Shown here one piece after another: positions 17,015-25,055 of a DNA stretch of 64,000 bases; the first letter of the stretch is position 1; the number at the start of each line of letters is the position of its first letter. The translations under genes were made by a program, and so were the position numbers. The notes under the pieces are model-generated. The model was not told where the DNA came from, ran no database searches, and saw only the letters and a list, made by a program, of their open reading frames with translations. This DNA is from Streptacidiphilus albus JL83 (GTDB taxonomy: Bacteria > Actinomycetota > Actinomycetes > Streptomycetales > Streptomycetaceae). The DNA is taken from the NCBI RefSeq assembly GCF_000744705.1, contig NZ_JQML01000001.1, positions 1,488,001-1,552,000 of the forward strand. The letters run 5' to 3'.

Positions 17015-17482
17015 TCAGTTGCCGGGAGCGGCGGCGAGGCTTTGGACTCCCCGCACGATGCTCTGGTATCCGGTGCAGCGGCACAGGTTCCCGGTCAGCC
17101 ACTCCCGGATCCGCTCCTCCGACGGGTCCGTCTCCCGCGCCAGCAGGTCGCGCAGCGACATCACCACCCCGGGGCTGCAGAAGCCGCACTGGGTGCCGTG
17201 CGCCTTGCGCAGCCCCTCCTGCAGCTCGGTGAGGCTGCCGTCCAGGGGGTTGACGCCCTCGATGGTGGTCACCTCGGCGCCGTCCGCCTGCACCGTCAGC
17301 ACCAGGCAGCTCTTGACGGACAGGCCGTCGAGATCGACGACGCAGGTGCCGCACTGGCCGGTGTCGCAGCCGATCTTGGTCCCGGTGAGCTCCAGGTCGT
17401 CGCGAAGTCGCTCGACCAGGAGTTCCTGGGGTAGTGCGTCGGCCTCGACCGGCATTCCGTTGACGCTCATGGAGATCTTCAT
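17015..17482 (-). CDS. [2Fe-2S] small subunit of the molybdenum hydroxylase (CoxS-like)
   Basis: 155 residues. All eight cysteines of the two 2Fe-2S clusters are present: the plant-ferredoxin set in KIGCDTGQCGTC plus a later SCLV cysteine, and the C-terminal set in QCGFCSPG and GNLCRCTGYQ. It passes electrons from the molybdenum centre to the FAD subunit. It starts 50 bp after the DJ-1 gene, so the order DJ-1, CoxS, CoxL, CoxM is probably one operon. Confidence 0.92.
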   Translation of the reverse strand: MKISMSVNGMPVEADALPQELLVERLRDDLELTGTKIGCDTGQCGTCVVDLDGLSVKSCLVLTVQADGAEVTTIEGVNPLDGSLTELQEGLRKAHGTQCGFCSPGVVMSLRDLLARETDPSEERIREWLTGNLCRCTGYQSIVRGVQSLAAAPGN

Positions 17483-17532
17483 GGTTCAAGCCCCTACTTC
17501 CCCCGGCTGGTCAGCCCGGCGTTCGGATCCGG

Positions 17533-18273
17533 TCAGGACGCGGCGAGCTGCTTCACGAAGGTCTCGGCGAGGGCCTTCGACGAGTAGGGGTTCTGACCCG
17601 TGGTGAGGTTGCGGTCGATGACCACGTGCGAGCCCCAGATGAGCTCGGCCTTCTCGTACTGGGCGCCGAGGCGGACCAGTTCGACCTCCAGGATCAGCGG
17701 GAGCCGGCCGGCCATGTTGGTGACCAGTTCCTCGGCGTGCGAGAAGGCGGTCATCCGGTAGCCCTCGAACGGCCAGTGGCCCTCCCCGTCGCGCAGCGCC
17801 AGCAGCGAGGTGTGCCCGTGGCAGACGGTCGCCAGCGGCTTGTCCTGCTCCAGCACCCACCGGAGCAGCTGCGCCAGCTCGTCGGACTTGGGCAGGTCGC
17901 CGATGGCGCCGTGGCCGCCGCTCACGTAGACGCCGTCGTAGTCCGCCAGCGACTCCGCGGTCAGGTCCTCGATCCGCAGCGGCTGCTTGAGCTGCGGCGC
18001 GGCGTCGATGACGCGGACGTACTCGGCGGCGTTGGCCTCGTCGTTGTTCTCGCTGCCCTGCGGCCGGACCCACTGCAGGAACGCCGGGTCGATGCTGGTC
18101 AGGTCCACGGTCGGCACGGCGCCGTCGATGGTGGCCACGTCGACGTCGTAGCCGGCGTCGCGGAAGATCTGGTAGGGCACCGCGAACTCCTCCGCCCAGA
18201 AGCCGGACGGGTGCTGCTCTCCGTCCAGCAGGTGGAGTGTCGCCTTCGCGGTCATGATCACAAGAATCTTCAT
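17533..18273 (-). CDS. DJ-1/PfpI superfamily protein (class I glutamine amidotransferase-like), copy A
   Basis: 246 residues. An N-terminal KILVIMTAK strand and the nucleophile elbow VCHGHTSLL (conserved Cys) mark the family; the spacing and length resemble Hsp31/glyoxalase III-like and other PfpI proteins. Possible roles are glyoxalase or protein/nucleotide deglycase activity, or a redox chaperone. It leads the molybdenum hydroxylase operon, so protection against reactive aldehydes or dicarbonyls is a reasonable inference. Two other DJ-1 members are in the same block (27354 and 32643), each with a different Cys context. Confidence 0.85.
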   Translation of the reverse strand: MKILVIMTAKATLHLLDGEQHPSGFWAEEFAVPYQIFRDAGYDVDVATIDGAVPTVDLTSIDPAFLQWVRPQGSENNDEANAAEYVRVIDAAPQLKQPLRIEDLTAESLADYDGVYVSGGHGAIGDLPKSDELAQLLRWVLEQDKPLATVCHGHTSLLALRDGEGHWPFEGYRMTAFSHAEELVTNMAGRLPLILEVELVRLGAQYEKAELIWGSHVVIDRNLTTGQNPYSSKALAETFVKQLAAS

Positions 18274-18363
18274 GTCTGCTCTCCCCACGTGGAGTTGTCT
18301 GCGCGGCATTCGATCCGGTAGCCGCGAGTTCGATTTGAGCATGGCGCGGAGCGTCGATCGAGA

Positions 18364-18383
18364 GCGACGGGGAATTCCCCGTC
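18364..18383. promoter_or_regulatory. Perfect 20-bp palindrome between the nucleotidyltransferase and DJ-1 copy A
   Basis: CGACGGGGAATTCCCCGTCG is exactly self-complementary. It lies 104 bp after the nucleotidyltransferase stop and about 90 bp upstream of DJ-1 copy A. It could be an operator of the DJ-1/hydroxylase operon or a terminator hairpin (8-bp stem, AATT loop). Confidence 0.5.
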
Positions 18384-18487
18384 GAGTTAGTCACTTGCAT
18401 TGACCGGAAGACCTCCGACCGGCCCTTGACCAGCGTCCGAATAACACCGGCGAGAATGTCAAGAGCACCTACGGGGCCGTCCGGCGG

Positions 18488-19819
18488 TCACAGCCAGCGC
18501 ATCAGGTCGCCGACGCCCGCCAGGCTCGCGCCCACCGGGATCCGGGCGTTCTCGGCCAGTCGGAGCCCCGGGAACGCGTGGACCCCGCGCAGCCGGGTGC
18601 CGGCCGGCACCCGCACCTCGTCGCCCAGCGCGCAGTACTCGCTGAGCACCACCGGCCGTTCGAGCGTCGAGCGGACGTCCACCATGCAGCCCAGGAAGAC
18701 GTCGGTGAGCCGGGCCCCGGGGCCGATCACCCCGTGGTCGCCGCAGGAGACCCCGCGCAGGGTGCAGCCCTCGCCCAGGTCGACGCCGTCGCCGATGTCC
18801 GACTCGACCAGGGTCACCGCCGGACCGATCTCCACGTCCCGGCCGATCCGGACGCCGGGGCCGATCCGGACGCTGCCGTCGCTGATCTTGTCCGCCAGGG
18901 TCCGGCCGCTGATCGGGTCCTTCATCTCCAGGCTGCTCTCGTGGATCCGCAGCCCGGCCACCGACCCGACCGGCGGGTCGATCCCGGCGCTGAGCAGCGG
19001 GTAACGGTCCAGCAGCACGTCCTTGAGGGTGTCCAGATAACCGGCCGGATGGCCGAGGTCGCCGAATCTGGCGATGGGCTGGGCCAGCACCTGGTAGCCG
19101 TTGGCCACCAGGTACGGCAGCAGGTCGTTGCCCCAGTCGAGCCTGGTCCGCGCCAGCGCCGCCAGGGCCGGGTCGCCGGCGGCCATCCGCAGCCGCTGAC
19201 AGTCGATCAGATACATGCCGGTGCTGGTGTGCAGCAGGTCGGCCGAGCCGGGACCGGCCGCCGCCGCCAGCGCGAGCGCCGCCGCCGGGGCGGGCTTCTC
19301 CACGAAGCGGCGGACCATCCCGTCGCCCTCCACGTCCAGCACCCCGTAGGTGTCGGCCGCCTCCAGCGCCGGTCGCATCACCGTCGCCACGCTCACGTCG
19401 GCGCCGGCCGCCCGGTGCGCCCGGACCAGCTCCGACAGGTCGAAGTCGAAGACCGAGTCGGTGGGCACGACCAGCGCCAGCCCCTCCAGGTCCCAGTAGT
19501 CGAGGGCGCACAGGGTGGCCTGGCCGCTGCCGGTGTTGTCCTGGTCGAACCGCGAGCGGGAGTAACGGACCGTCACGCCCCAGCGTTCGCCGTGGCCCAG
19601 CACCTCCTTGATCTGGACCCGGTTCTCGCGCCCGTTGGCCACCACGTAGTAGTCCTGGACCCCCAGCCCGCGCAGCGCGGTCACCGCCCACTCGATCAGC
19701 GGTCGGCCGGCCAGCGACACCGTCGCCTTGCTCCTGAGATAGTCGCCGGAATTGAGCGTCAGCGGCCTGGCGCGAATTCCCCGGCCACCTGCCAGGGCAA
19801 TTGTCGAGACTTCTTCCAT
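18488..19819 (-). CDS. Sugar-1-phosphate nucleotidyltransferase with left-handed beta-helix tail
   Basis: 443 residues. The N-terminal nucleotidyltransferase fold is shown by IALAGGRGIRARPLTL, and the C-terminal third has hexapeptide repeats (IGPGVRIGRDVEIGPAV). This resembles GlgC, RmlA/GalU-like and mannose-1-phosphate transferases. The usual lysine after the signature (KPMVP or similar) reads SKATVSLAG. It would make an NDP-sugar; the base and sugar are unknown. Lying downstream of the ParA-like ATPase and partner-switch genes, it may supply nucleotide sugar to the neighbouring glucan enzymes. It is the last gene of the long run that starts at 33467. Confidence 0.8.
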   Translation of the reverse strand: MEEVSTIALAGGRGIRARPLTLNSGDYLRSKATVSLAGRPLIEWAVTALRGLGVQDYYVVANGRENRVQIKEVLGHGERWGVTVRYSRSRFDQDNTGSGQATLCALDYWDLEGLALVVPTDSVFDFDLSELVRAHRAAGADVSVATVMRPALEAADTYGVLDVEGDGMVRRFVEKPAPAAALALAAAAGPGSADLLHTSTGMYLIDCQRLRMAAGDPALAALARTRLDWGNDLLPYLVANGYQVLAQPIARFGDLGHPAGYLDTLKDVLLDRYPLLSAGIDPPVGSVAGLRIHESSLEMKDPISGRTLADKISDGSVRIGPGVRIGRDVEIGPAVTLVESDIGDGVDLGEGCTLRGVSCGDHGVIGPGARLTDVFLGCMVDVRSTLERPVVLSEYCALGDEVRVPAGTRLRGVHAFPGLRLAENARIPVGASLAGVGDLMRWL

Positions 19820-19843
19820 TTCATCCCCCGTCCAAGATCGGGA

Positions 19844-20566
19844 CTAGTCGAGGAGCACGTCGATCAACTGTCGGAAGTCCGCGACCATCGAATGCCGGGG
19901 GCGGGCTTCGAAAAGAATTTTCTCGCCGTCGAGCTGCGCTATTTCCGGGGCGTAGGGCAGCAGGACGGCCGGCGCTCCGTACAGCCGCTCGGCCCGGCGT
20001 CGGGCGAGCTCCGCGTCGACGTTCCCCGATGACATGTTGATCACCACGGAGCGGCGGCACTCCAGTCTCCGGGCCAGGGCGACGGTCTCCTCGGCCCCGG
20101 CCAGCTCGGCCAGCTCCGCCCGGACGACCGTGACCAGCACGTCGGCACAGGCGATGGCGGTCATCGTCTCGTTGTTGGGCCCGGTGTGGGTGTCGAGCAG
20201 CAGCGTGTCCAGACCGTAGGCGGAGACGAGCCGGTTGAAGCCCTCCGGGAGCAGGCCCACGTCGTACCCGGTGAACATGATCTCCCCCAGCGGACAGGAC
20301 TGGTTCAGGGCCGGGACCAGCCTCAGCCCGGTACTGCTCACCACGTGCGCGGCCGACTCGATGTCGCATCGCCCCAGCAGGTAGTCGCCCAGGCAGTCGG
20401 CACGCGGGCCGAGGCCGAACATGCCGTCCAGCGCCGGGGACTGGAGGTCGGTGTCGACCATGGCCACCCGGCCGCCGGCCTGGGACAGCAGCACGGCCAG
20501 ATTGGCCAGCACGGTCGACTTTCCGGTACCGCCGCGATGCGAGTGGAAGACGACGGTCTGCGCCAT
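19844..20566 (-). CDS. ParA/MinD-family deviant Walker ATPase
   Basis: 240 residues. The deviant Walker A motif (HRGGTGKSTVLANLAVLL) with its signature lysine and the VDTDLQSP switch define the SIMIBI ParA/MinD class. It has no long N-terminal receiver domain and no visible C-terminal amphipathic helix, so membrane binding is uncertain. There is no ParB or chromosome-type parS nearby. The ATG follows the phosphatase stop directly (20567), so they are one transcription unit. It could position or switch the partner proteins encoded upstream, as MinD/CpaE-like ATPases do. Confidence 0.85.
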   Translation of the reverse strand: MAQTVVFHSHRGGTGKSTVLANLAVLLSQAGGRVAMVDTDLQSPALDGMFGLGPRADCLGDYLLGRCDIESAAHVVSSTGLRLVPALNQSCPLGEIMFTGYDVGLLPEGFNRLVSAYGLDTLLLDTHTGPNNETMTAIACADVLVTVVRAELAELAGAEETVALARRLECRRSVVINMSSGNVDAELARRRAERLYGAPAVLLPYAPEIAQLDGEKILFEARPRHSMVADFRQLIDVLLD

Positions 20567-21787
20567 TCAGGCCACCGCCGCGTGCTTGCGGTGCAGGGCC
20601 ATCATGGTGACGTCGTCGTGCTGGTCGGCCGGACCGGTGTGCGCGAGCACCGCCCGGTCCACCCGGTCGATCAGTGCCCGGCCGTCCGCCGCGGGCTCGG
20701 ACAGCAGCGCCAGCATCCGCTCCTCGCCCAGGAACTCGCCGTCCGTGTTCCGGGCCTCGGACACGCCGTCGGTGTACATGAACAGGGTGTCACCCGGTTC
20801 CATCTGGGCGTACCCGAGCGTGAAGACCCCGTCGGCCAGCACCCCGACGGCGGGTCCGGTGACCTCCAGGGCGGACAGTTCCCCGGTCCGGCGGGTGATC
20901 AGTTGGGGCGGGTTGTGGCCGCCGTTGATGTAGACCAGGCTGCCGGTGGCAGGGTCGAGCACGCAGAAGAACAGGGTGGCGAAGTAGCCCTGGCGCAGGT
21001 GGTTCCGGGTCAGGTAGCCGTTGGTGCTCAGGACCGCGTTCATCATCGGCGTGGCCCCGACCACGGGCAGGGTGCCGATCGGATCCGGTCCCCCGGCGAC
21101 CAGGTGCTGCAAGCCGCTGTGCTCGGCCGCGTGCCGCAGCAGGCTCCGGATCAGCGCCATGAACAGCGCCGCGCCCACGCCCTTGTCGCAGACGTCGGCC
21201 ACCACCAGGGCGAGCCGGCGCCGGTGCGCCACCTCGAACACGTCGTAGAAGTCCCCGGCGACCTGCCGGGCCGGCCGGAAGCTGACGCCGATGTCCCAGC
21301 CCGCGGGCGTGGGCAGCTCCTCCGGCAGGAACCCCGCCTGGATCTGCCGGCCGATGGCCAGTTCCCGCTCGTTGCTGAGCCGGTCGGCCCGGGCATGGGC
21401 CTCGCTCAGGCTCTGGCTGAAGTCGGCCCGCTCCGAGCAGCTGTGCAGCCGCGAGTGCACCAGGGCCGGCAGGAACGGCGGCACCAGGAAGTCGTGGCCG
21501 ACCCGGACGTGCGCCTCCAGCTCTGCGAAGTCCTCCTCCGTGTAGACCACGACGATCGGGTTGCTGCCCGGACCTGCCAGACGCCGTGCGGCTGCCGCGA
21601 CCGAGGCCGGCTCGACCCTGGCGGAGGCGAGCAGCACGTCGGTCTGCGGCAGTGCCGAAGGCGGTCGCGAGAGCAGTTCGAGCAGGCCCAGTTCGGAGAT
21701 GGTCACCTCGTCCGACTCCAGCGCTCGTAACAGGTTGGCCGGTGGAGAAGAGGGCTCAATGAGAATCAGGATCGCGATTCCTGACAT
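20567..21787 (-). CDS. PP2C/SpoIIE-type serine phosphatase with a degenerate receiver-like N-terminus
   Basis: 406 residues. GGAGGAGG precedes the ATG. Residues 1-120 resemble a receiver fold without a clear acidic pocket. The PPM/SpoIIE catalytic domain follows, with metal-binding motifs VAGDFYDV, VADVCDKGVG, GGHNPP, YTDGVSEAR and DDVTM. Such phosphatases dephosphorylate STAS anti-anti-sigma factors. Two STAS genes (22240 and 24720) and an RsbW-like kinase (21813) are in the same operon, giving a complete partner-switching set without an adjacent sigma factor. Confidence 0.9.
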   Translation of the reverse strand: MSGIAILILIEPSSPPANLLRALESDEVTISELGLLELLSRPPSALPQTDVLLASARVEPASVAAAARRLAGPGSNPIVVVYTEEDFAELEAHVRVGHDFLVPPFLPALVHSRLHSCSERADFSQSLSEAHARADRLSNERELAIGRQIQAGFLPEELPTPAGWDIGVSFRPARQVAGDFYDVFEVAHRRRLALVVADVCDKGVGAALFMALIRSLLRHAAEHSGLQHLVAGGPDPIGTLPVVGATPMMNAVLSTNGYLTRNHLRQGYFATLFFCVLDPATGSLVYINGGHNPPQLITRRTGELSALEVTGPAVGVLADGVFTLGYAQMEPGDTLFMYTDGVSEARNTDGEFLGEERMLALLSEPAADGRALIDRVDRAVLAHTGPADQHDDVTMMALHRKHAAVA

Positions 21788-21812
21788 GTGGGATCCTCCT
21801 CCATATTGCCTA

Positions 21813-22229
21813 TCAGCGACGGACTGTCAGGATGCTGACGTTCCGTCCGGTGTCACAGGCGTAACTGAACTCGTCGAGACTGCTGAGGGCGAGGTAGATG
21901 CCGAGGCCGCCGATCGGGCGGGCCTCCGGCGGCACGGTCGGGTCGGGTGGCCGCATCCGGGTCCGCGGGTCGAAGAGCGGGGCCTGGTCCTCCAGTCGGA
22001 TCCAGACCCGGTCGTGCTCCACCCCGCCGGACACGGTGATCGTCCCGGCTTCCTCCCGGTATCCGTAGGTCACGGTGTTGGTGGCCAGTTCGTCCACCGC
22101 CAGGCGGAGACGGTAGCCGACCTGGTCCGGCAGTACTGCGAGCCGGGCCAGGTCGACCACGAAGCACTTGATCTCCTCCAGGCCCGTGAACGAAGCGGGC
22201 ACCCGCAGCACGGATGCCCCCTCGGTCAT
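21813..22229 (-). CDS. RsbW-like anti-sigma/serine kinase (GHKL ATPase)
   Basis: 138 residues. The GHKL fold is shown by the N-box VDELATNTVTYGY, DQAPLFDP and the G-rich IGGLGIYLALSSLDE. Single-domain proteins of this kind bind a target (often a sigma factor) and phosphorylate a STAS antagonist. The STAS gene lies 10 bp upstream and the phosphatase 25 bp downstream, the expected order of a partner-switch module. The target is not visible in this window. Confidence 0.88.
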   Translation of the reverse strand: MTEGASVLRVPASFTGLEEIKCFVVDLARLAVLPDQVGYRLRLAVDELATNTVTYGYREEAGTITVSGGVEHDRVWIRLEDQAPLFDPRTRMRPPDPTVPPEARPIGGLGIYLALSSLDEFSYACDTGRNVSILTVRR

Positions 22230-22239
22230 CGCGGCCGAC

Positions 22240-22551
22240 TCAGCAGTCGATGAGCGTGCAGCTGCGGTCCAGGCCGGCCGCGCGGATGATCCGGGCCACC
22301 GGAGCCGCCGCGCCGACCACCCGGATCTCCACCTCCTCGCCCATCTTCTGCCGGGCGAAGACCAGCGAGCGCAGCCCGGCGCTGGCCATGTAGGTGAGCC
22401 CGGTCATCCGGATCTCCACCGTGGCCAGGCCGCGCGAGGCGGCCTTCTCGATGGTCTCGTGGAAGTCACCGGCCGTGGTGGCGTCGAGCTCGCCCACCAG
22501 CTCGATGATGGAGGTGTCCGCGGTGTTGCTGAACGAGAGAGTGAGGGGCAT
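22240..22551 (-). CDS. STAS-domain anti-sigma factor antagonist, copy 1
   Basis: 103 residues, a single STAS domain. The phosphorylatable serine is Ser57 in TYMASAGLRSLV, at the position of the DSSG serine of SpoIIAA-type antagonists. It is the likely substrate of the RsbW-like kinase (21813) and PP2C phosphatase (20567). It begins 45 bp after glgX and is followed closely by the kinase gene. Confidence 0.88.
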   Translation of the reverse strand: MPLTLSFSNTADTSIIELVGELDATTAGDFHETIEKAASRGLATVEIRMTGLTYMASAGLRSLVFARQKMGEEVEIRVVGAAAPVARIIRAAGLDRSCTLIDC

Positions 22552-22596
22552 GGTCTTGTCCTTCCGAGTTGTCGCTTGCCTTGCGGGGCGTGCGGT

Positions 22597-24723
22597 TCAG
22601 GGCCGCACCGGGCGCCGGCCGACCAGGACCACCACCGAGCGCGGTCCGATCCGGTAGCTGGAGGGATCCTCCAACTCGGGTTCCCTGCCCACCTGGTGGA
22701 GGTCGTGCGGGGCCGGCGCGAAGGTGTCCACGGCGATGTGCCAGACCATGCCGCCCGGCAGCTGCGGCAGGTTCAGCGTCTGCGCCTCCCAGTGCGCGTT
22801 CATCGCCGTGTAGACGCAGTCGCTGTCGCCCAGGCCGCTGCGCAGCACGGCCAGCAGCCTGCTGTCCGCGGACCAGTCCGGGTTGCCGACCTCGGTGCCG
22901 TGCCAGCTGACGTCGGGCAGCTGGTCCCCCTCGGGGGTGCTGCCGTCGGGGTGGCCGGAGGACCGGAGGACCATGTGCGCGGACCTGAAGGCGATCAGCC
23001 CGCGGGTGAAGTCCAGCAGTTCGGCGTTGCTCTCGGCCAGGCCCCAGTCCACCCAGGACAGTTCGTTGTCCTGGCAGTAGGTGTTGTTGTTGCCCTGCTG
23101 GGTGCGGCCGAACTCGTCGCCCGACAGCATCATCGGCACGCCCTGGCTGGTGAACAGGATGGCCAGGGCGTTCTTCATCTGCCGCCGGCGCAGCGCGTTC
23201 ACCTCGGGGTCGTCGGTCGGCCCCTCGACGCCGCAGTTCCAGCTGTTGTTGTCGTTGGCGCCGTCGTTGTTGCCCTCGCCGTTGGCCTCGTTGTGCTTGT
23301 CGTTGTAGCTGACCATGTCGGCGAGGGTGAAGCCGTCGTGCGCGGTCAGGAAGTTGATCGAGGCGGTGGCGCCCCGGCCGGCGTAGAGGTCGGGCGAGCC
23401 GACCACCCGGGCGGCCAGCTCGGTCACCGTGCCGGAGTCCCCCTTGAGGAAGCGCCGCACCGTGTCCCGGTACTTGCCGTTCCACTCGGACCAGCGGCCG
23501 TAGGCCGGGAACCGGCCAACCTCGTACAGGCCCGCCGCGTCCCAGGCCTCCGCGATCAGCTTGCACTCGCGCAGCACCGGGTCGAAGGCCAGCAGCTCCA
23601 GCAGCGGCGGGTTGGGGATCGGGGTGCCGTCCTCGTCCCGGCTGAGGATGGCCGCCAGGTCGAAGCGGAAGCCGTCCACGTGGAAGTCGGCGACCCAGTG
23701 CCGCAGACAGGAGAGCACGAACTCGCGCACCACCGGGTGGTTGCAGTTGACCGTGTTCCCGGTCCCGCTGAAGTTGTAGTAGTAGCCCTCGGGCGTGAGC
23801 ATGTAGTAGGTGGCGTTGTCCAGCCCCCGGAAGGAGATGGTCGGGCCCAGCTCGTTGCCCTCGGCCGTGTGGTTGAAGACCACGTCCAGCACCACCTCGA
23901 TGCCGGCCGCGTGCAGGTCCTTCACCAGGGTGCGGAACTCGTCGGACTGCATCCCCCAGCGCCCGGTGGCCGCGTAGCCCGCCTTCGGCGCCATGAACGA
24001 CAGGGTGTTGTAGCCCCAGAAGTTGTACAGCTGCTCACCGGTGTCCGGGTTGGTGCGGGAGTTGTCGCACTCGTCGAACTCGAAGATCGGCATCAGCTCC
24101 ACGCAGTTGACGCCGAGCTGCCTGAGGTAGGGGATCTTCTCGCGCAGGCCGGCGAAGGTGCCGGGGGCGAGGGTGCCGGAGGACGGGCTCTGGGTGAAGC
24201 CGCGGACGTGGGCCTCGTACACCACCAGGTCCTCGGTGGGGATCCGGGGCGGGGTGTCGGTGCCCCAGTCGAAGTCGTCGAGGCCCACCCGGGACCGGTA
24301 CTGGTAGCCGTCGTTCCAGTCGGGGACCTTGCCCCAGACGTCCCGCCCGGAGACGATCCGGGCGTACGGGTCGCTCAGCACCCGGCGCGGGTCGAAGCGG
24401 TGCCCCCGGGTCGGCTCGAACGGGCCGTCGGCGCGGAAGCCGTACTCGATGTTGTCGTGGTCCAGGCCGAACACGGTCATCGAGAAGATCGCGCCGGTGC
24501 GGAACTCGTCCGGGTACTCCAACTCGGCGTAGGGCTCGGAGTCGCCGCGCTTGAAGAGCACCACGCTCATCGCGGTGGCCTGGTTCGAGTACACCGCGAA
24601 GTTCACCCCGCCGGGGACCAGGGTGGCCCCCAGCGGGAACGGACGGCCGACCCTGACGCCGAACCCGGAGATCTGGTGGGTCGGGTAGGAGTCGATCCGG
24701 TGGATGCTCCGGGCGCCGGTCAC
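22597..24723 (-). CDS. glgX: Glycogen debranching enzyme GlgX
   Basis: 708 residues, normal length. It hydrolyses alpha-1,6 branches of glycogen. A CBM48 domain (GATLVPGGVNFAVYS) precedes the GH13_11 barrel with VVYEAHVRGFT, DVVFNHTAEG, DGFRFDLAA (nucleophile near 352), LIAEAWD (Glu near 390) and LTAHDGFTLAD. The GTG start overlaps the stop of an upstream STAS gene as GTGA, an unusual coupling between a catabolic glucan enzyme and a signalling protein. A second STAS gene follows. It complements GlgE/GlgB encoded 9 kb downstream. Confidence 0.94.
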   Translation of the reverse strand: MTGARSIHRIDSYPTHQISGFGVRVGRPFPLGATLVPGGVNFAVYSNQATAMSVVLFKRGDSEPYAELEYPDEFRTGAIFSMTVFGLDHDNIEYGFRADGPFEPTRGHRFDPRRVLSDPYARIVSGRDVWGKVPDWNDGYQYRSRVGLDDFDWGTDTPPRIPTEDLVVYEAHVRGFTQSPSSGTLAPGTFAGLREKIPYLRQLGVNCVELMPIFEFDECDNSRTNPDTGEQLYNFWGYNTLSFMAPKAGYAATGRWGMQSDEFRTLVKDLHAAGIEVVLDVVFNHTAEGNELGPTISFRGLDNATYYMLTPEGYYYNFSGTGNTVNCNHPVVREFVLSCLRHWVADFHVDGFRFDLAAILSRDEDGTPIPNPPLLELLAFDPVLRECKLIAEAWDAAGLYEVGRFPAYGRWSEWNGKYRDTVRRFLKGDSGTVTELAARVVGSPDLYAGRGATASINFLTAHDGFTLADMVSYNDKHNEANGEGNNDGANDNNSWNCGVEGPTDDPEVNALRRRQMKNALAILFTSQGVPMMLSGDEFGRTQQGNNNTYCQDNELSWVDWGLAESNAELLDFTRGLIAFRSAHMVLRSSGHPDGSTPEGDQLPDVSWHGTEVGNPDWSADSRLLAVLRSGLGDSDCVYTAMNAHWEAQTLNLPQLPGGMVWHIAVDTFAPAPHDLHQVGREPELEDPSSYRIGPRSVVVLVGRRPVRP

Positions 24724-25055
24724 CGCAGCACCCGGGCGGGGTCGCTCGGCCCGTCGGACTCGAAGAAGTCCAGGAACCCGGTGACCGACATGACGAACCG
24801 GAGCTCGTCGCTCAGCCCGCTCAGCCGCACCGAGGTCCCGCCGTGCTGGGCCTCCCGGTAGAGCACCAGCAGGGTGCGCAGGCCGGCGCTGGAGACGTAG
24901 CCGACCGCGTACAGGTCCACGACCAGCGGGTTGCCCTCGGCGACCAGCGGCAGCAGCTGGTCCAGCAGCCCCTCCGAGGTCGAGCTGTTGATCTCGCCGC
25001 CCAGCTCCACGATGGTGCCGCTGGTGCCGCGGCGGACGGTGACTTCGAGGCTCAT
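24720..25055 (-). CDS. STAS-domain protein, copy 2
   Basis: 111 residues, single STAS domain with the serine motif GYVSSAGLRTLL. ATG at 25055 overlaps the preceding stop as ATGA, and the 3' end overlaps glgX as GTGA. It is more like the copy at 22240 than like canonical SpoIIAA. Two antagonists with one kinase could allow branching or competition in the partner switch. Confidence 0.88.
   Translation of the reverse strand: MSLEVTVRRGTSGTIVELGGEINSSTSEGLLDQLLPLVAEGNPLVVDLYAVGYVSSAGLRTLLVLYREAQHGGTSVRLSGLSDELRFVMSVTGFLDFFESDGPSDPARVLR

Noticed and set aside
14589-17482. Aerobic carbon monoxide dehydrogenase
   Set aside because: The large subunit lacks the AYXCSFR loop that marks CO-oxidising form I enzymes.
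14655-17606. Long + strand open frame opposite to the Mo hydroxylase genes
   Set aside because: Rich in HRG/VDG/AG repeats, no domain, and complementary to well-supported CoxL and CoxS genes.
19844-20566. Plasmid or chromosome partition system from the ParA-like gene
   Set aside because: No ParB and no parS-like sites near it; the gene is part of a metabolic/signalling operon.
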